Translations under genes and position numbers: made by a program
Origin: a bacterium
Lineage (GTDB): Bacteria > Chloroflexota > Chloroflexia > Chloroflexales > Kallotenuaceae
Length of the DNA stretch: 44,516 bases
Assembly (NCBI GenBank): GCA_016781505.1
Contig: JADDQF010000078.1
Span: 1-44,516, forward strand
Direction: 5' to 3'
Part shown: positions 41,671 to 44,516 of the stretch, in pieces
Layout: every line of letters starts with the position of its first letter
Position numbering within the stretch: the stretch's first letter is position 1
Notes under the pieces: generated by a model
Databases searched by the model: none
What the model was told of the DNA's origin: nothing
What the model saw: only the letters and a program-made list of their open reading frames with translations

Positions 41671-43695
41671 TTAGTCGGGCACCACGGCCAGCTCGGGTTG
41701 ATCGCGGAACTGCGTATGGTACAGCTGGGCGTAAAGTCCTTGGCGGGCCATCAGCTCGCTATGCGTGCCCTGCTCGACCAGCTTGCCATGCTCCATGACC
41801 AGGATGCAGTCGGCCGCTAAAATTGTGGACAACCGATGCGCAATCACCAGCGTGGTGCGGCCCTTCATCACCTCGACGAGCGCTTCCTGAACTGCGCGCT
41901 CCGACTGGCTGTCGAGCGCCGAGGTCGCCTCGTCCAGCACCAGGATGCGCGGGTTTTTGAGGATGACGCGCGCCATCGCCAGGCGCTGCTTTTCGCCACC
42001 GGACATGCGGTAGCCCCGCTCGCCCACCAGGGTGTCGTAGCCTTCCGGCAGCTGGGCGATCAGGTCATGGATATTAGCCGCACGAGCCGCTGCTTCAAGC
42101 TCGGCCGGCGTCGCATCGGGTTTGGCATAGCGTAGATTGGCGGCAATCGTGTCGTGAAACAAGTAGGTCTCTTGGGTCACCATACCGATGTGCTGGGCCA
42201 GTGTATCCAACGCCAAATCCCGCAGATCGTGCCCGTCAAGCCGGATCGTGCCCTTGGTTGGGTCGTACAACCGCGGCAGCAGGTAGGTAACGGTGGTCTT
42301 GCCCGAGCCGCTCGGCCCAACCAGCGCAGCCATCTGCCCTGGCGCCACCGCAAACGATACATCGTCCAGGGCCCAGTAACGACTGGTGATGGGCTGGATC
42401 GGCGCATGAGGATCCACGGAGCCGACCGGCTTATCGCGTGGTGTGAGCGACGTTGCCGCGGTTGTGGGCGTGTGCAGATACGAAAAGGATACATGCTCAA
42501 ACGTGACGGCTCCCTGCACATCGTCGAGCTGCACGGCGGCGGGCTGGTCCTGAATTTCAACCGGCAGATCCAGCACCTCGAAGACGCGCTCAAAGCTCAC
42601 CAGCGACGTCGCCAATTCGACGCGCGCATTGACCAGGGCCGCCAAGGGACCATACAGCTGCGTGAGATAGACCGCGAACGCTACCAGCTGGCCGGTGGTG
42701 AAGGTACCTTGAATCGCAAAGTAGCCGCCGACCCAATAGACCATCGCGGCGCCCAACGCGCTTGCCAGTCCGACGCCCCAAAAGAACCAGCGCCCGATAA
42801 CCGCCGAGCGCACGCCGATATCGCGCACATCCGCGGCATGGCTGCTAAACCGTGCCACCTCATCCGCGCGCCGGCCAAACAGCTTGACCAGCAGGGCGCC
42901 GCTGACGTTGAGCGTTTCGCCCATCAGGGCGTTCATCTTGCCATTGTGCTCCATCTGCTCGCGGGTCAGGCGGCGCAGGATTTTGCCCACACGCCGGGAC
43001 GGCAGAATAAACAGCGGCAAGATAATAATCGCCAGCAGTGTCAGCTGCCACTGCAGATACAGCATGATCCCCAGGGTAATGGTGAGCAGCACCACGTTGG
43101 TAATGATCCCGACCAGCGTGCTCGTCACCGCCCGCTGCGCTCCCACTACATCGTTGTTGAGGCGCGACACCAGCTCGCCCGATTTGGTGTTGGTGAAAAA
43201 GCGCAGCCCCATCTGCTGCATGTGATCGTAGAGCGCGCGGCGTAGATCGTGGATCAAGCTTTCGCCGACCCAGGCGCTCATCCGCCGCTGGCCCACGCCA
43301 ATCAGCCCGCTGATGAAGGGCAGCGCCACCATGCCCAGGCCGATCCAGGTCAGTAGCTGGAGATCGCCGGGACGGTCGCCCTGCGGCAGTGCGCGGTCGA
43401 TCAAATAGCGTAACAACAAGGGCGGCAGCAGGTCGAGCAGCGACGTCAGCAGAATGCCGAGCAGCATGAGTGCGATCGCGCCCTTGTACGGCTTGGCATA
43501 CTCTGCCACCCGGCGCAGCAAGTGCCGGCTGATCGTCAGCCGGTCGCGCTCCTCGTCGAAGCGCACAAACGACCACCAGTTACCCCCGGGAGCTCCTCCA
43601 AACATAAGCGTGTACTTTCCCCCCAATAACTCTTGGTATTGTAGCGCGTTCTCGGTCGCCGCGCCCTGGCGAAGCTGGTAGCGCGGACTGGCCAT
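41671..43695 (-). CDS. ABC exporter (fused TM and ATPase half-transporter)
   Basis: The protein (674 residues from ATG 43695) has six membrane helices in an exporter-type domain followed by one nucleotide-binding domain. The latter has Walker A GPSGSGKT, signature MSGGEKQRLAMARV, Walker B ILVLDEATSALD and an IAHRLS switch. A Q-loop is visible in MVTQETYLFHDT. An extra insertion of about 35 residues near TPTTAATSLTPRDKPVGSVD lies between the TM domain and the ATPase. It should act as a homodimer or with a partner, in lipid, drug or peptide export; the substrate is unknown. The frame is open to 43863 but would overlap the divergent gene; GGAG about ten bases before 43695 favours that start. Confidence 0.9.
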   Translation of the reverse strand: MASPRYQLRQGAATENALQYQELLGGKYTLMFGGAPGGNWWSFVRFDEERDRLTISRHLLRRVAEYAKPYKGAIALMLLGILLTSLLDLLPPLLLRYLIDRALPQGDRPGDLQLLTWIGLGMVALPFISGLIGVGQRRMSAWVGESLIHDLRRALYDHMQQMGLRFFTNTKSGELVSRLNNDVVGAQRAVTSTLVGIITNVVLLTITLGIMLYLQWQLTLLAIIILPLFILPSRRVGKILRRLTREQMEHNGKMNALMGETLNVSGALLVKLFGRRADEVARFSSHAADVRDIGVRSAVIGRWFFWGVGLASALGAAMVYWVGGYFAIQGTFTTGQLVAFAVYLTQLYGPLAALVNARVELATSLVSFERVFEVLDLPVEIQDQPAAVQLDDVQGAVTFEHVSFSYLHTPTTAATSLTPRDKPVGSVDPHAPIQPITSRYWALDDVSFAVAPGQMAALVGPSGSGKTTVTYLLPRLYDPTKGTIRLDGHDLRDLALDTLAQHIGMVTQETYLFHDTIAANLRYAKPDATPAELEAAARAANIHDLIAQLPEGYDTLVGERGYRMSGGEKQRLAMARVILKNPRILVLDEATSALDSQSERAVQEALVEVMKGRTTLVIAHRLSTILAADCILVMEHGKLVEQGTHSELMARQGLYAQLYHTQFRDQPELAVVPD

Positions 43696-43813
43696 TGGAC
43701 CAGTAGCTCCGCGTCGCTGCCCGAGCATCCCGCGCTTGTGGACCAATCCTTGCTGCGCCGTCCACCAACGGTGGCAATAGCATGGCACAGCGATCTTCAA
43801 CAATGGAGGGGTG

Positions 43814-44392
43814 ATGGCACGCCAGACACGGCCGTGGTTCATGCTCTCGATCACGCACGGCAACCTCCTCCAAGGCGGTGGACTGCTGGGTAGTCTCGCC
43901 TTGCTGGCCTACGCACGTCGCCTAGCCGTGCCGCACCCCACCCGGCTCATGCTCACGAGCTGGTTCATCACCTACTTTTGCAACCATGCCATCGCGCATT
44001 GGGCGGTCGGACGCCTGCTCGGGATCCGCTTCGTCGGCTACGGGGTGCATGGCACGACCAGTCCGCACTGGTATCCGCCCGGGCTCCGCTGGCTGTTTTG
44101 CCATATCCCGTTCTTCAGCGCCCGAACGGATGGAGCATCCCTTCGCGCAGCTCACCCGGCCGCGCGCTTGGCGATGTATCTGGCAGCGCCCGTCTTTACC
44201 CTCGTTACCGGCCTAGGTATTCCTTGCTATGGCCGAGCTACACGAATTCCACGCTCGGACACCTTGCTTGTTGGCGCGAGTCTATGGTTCATCCCGATGA
44301 TCATCGTTGAGTCGCTCCGAGCGGGTGGTGACCTGCACCGTGCCTGGCGCGAAGTACGCGGGATAAGGGATCGAGGAACACGGCTGGTCTAA
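43814..44392 (+). CDS. Hypothetical multipass membrane protein
   Basis: The 192-residue product has about four hydrophobic stretches (near residues 21-33, 42-64, 117-135 and 148-165). It contains the block NHAIAHWAVGRLLGIRFVGY and a following HGTTSPHWYPPGLRW, a histidine-rich cytoplasmic or membrane-face segment. The HAIAH spacing recalls a site-2-protease HExxH but lacks the Glu, so I do not call it a peptidase. GGAGG lies four bases before ATG 43814; the GTG at 43811 is too close. It is divergent from the ABC exporter. No family is recognised. Confidence 0.6.
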   Translation: MARQTRPWFMLSITHGNLLQGGGLLGSLALLAYARRLAVPHPTRLMLTSWFITYFCNHAIAHWAVGRLLGIRFVGYGVHGTTSPHWYPPGLRWLFCHIPFFSARTDGASLRAAHPAARLAMYLAAPVFTLVTGLGIPCYGRATRIPRSDTLLVGASLWFIPMIIVESLRAGGDLHRAWREVRGIRDRGTRLV

Positions 44393-44516
44393 TGGGTGTG
44401 CGCCTAGAAGTTGGCACAGGGACAAAGTGTGGGACCTGCCCGCTGGTCCATAGCCGAGTACGGAACGATTGATGAAGTGGTTAAAACAAGCACCCTCCTC
44501 CGGACACTTCGGAGCA
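44393..44516. other. Window end without a recognised feature
   Basis: These 124 bases after the membrane-protein stop show no ORF, tRNA or clear promoter. Only a small inverted repeat (CTCCG...CGGAG near 44499) is visible. Confidence 0.3.

Noticed and set aside
43978-44054. Site-2-protease-like motif HAIAH in the last membrane protein
   Set aside because: The catalytic Glu of HExxH is absent and no second NPDG-type motif is seen.
15627-44506. Shared 12-base word AGGAGGGTGCTT, inverted, near 15637 and 44490
   Set aside because: In a window of this size dozens of 12-base matches are expected by chance on both strands, and the flanks do not align without a gap.

Overview
The window is about 44.5 kb of gene-dense, GC-rich bacterial chromosome. 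The best guess is Chloroflexota (filamentous or Herpetosiphon/Roseiflexus-like relatives). That rests on protein style: Cys-rich secreted proteins with duplicated 'ETG...TQWFER' modules and beta-propellers, RskA-type anti-sigma factors, a huge PAS/GAF sensor kinase, and a membrane regulator ending in an RF-x-x-G...FYR helix-turn-helix. No 16S rRNA or lineage marker is present, so this is inference. There is no sign of plasmid, phage or CRISPR. Most genes are housekeeping, with a signalling cluster in the middle.

Layout. 1-1.8 kb: the end of a dipeptide epimerase-like enolase-superfamily gene, a leftward Leu-Val-Phe tRNA operon with a near-consensus promoter and terminator, two heptanucleotide tandem-repeat arrays, and a calcineurin-like phosphoesterase. 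1.9-8.5 kb: oligoendopeptidase F, a solitary trpB abutting a membrane protein gene, rlmN, a small Cys-phosphatase-like protein and an inositol-monophosphatase-family protein. 8.6-15.6 kb: a lipoprotein whose C-terminal peptidoglycan-binding domain is cut off by one in-frame TAA, an SDH/ClpP-fold membrane protease, a beta-hydroxyacid dehydrogenase, a secreted two-module propeller protein and a large multipass glycosyltransferase-like protein. 15.8-17.9 kb: a molybdopterin oxidoreductase.

18.2-27.9 kb is a signalling block. It holds an ECF sigma factor with its ZAS/RskA anti-sigma factor, a GDSL-type hydrolase whose nucleophile position is Cys, a membrane protein fusing a multi-TM sensor and a GAF domain to a DNA-binding-like HTH, a small membrane protein, and a 1560-residue hybrid-input histidine kinase with no response regulator beside it. 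28-34 kb: an AEC transporter, deoC followed by a double-domain ALDH16-like aldehyde dehydrogenase (a plausible deoxyribose-5-phosphate to acetaldehyde to acetate route), and a glgC-like gene with an altered nucleotide loop. 34.3-44.4 kb: mostly leftward housekeeping genes (zinc-ribbon protein, FtsK, RNase J, PH-like membrane protein, family-4 UDG, PgsA, ABC exporter) and a rightward membrane protein at the end.

Non-coding structure that stands out: three arrays of seven-base tandem repeats in separate intergenic gaps, two diverged copies of a short terminal-inverted-repeat (MITE-like) element upstream of unrelated genes, and a recurring extended -10 promoter (TGn-TAnnAT). At three genes that promoter sits exactly nine bases from the ATG, implying leaderless mRNAs. 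I did not find a convincing wholly new multi-gene system. The membrane-tethered regulator cluster, the nonsense-interrupted lipoprotein and the Cys-for-Ser hydrolase are the best leads.
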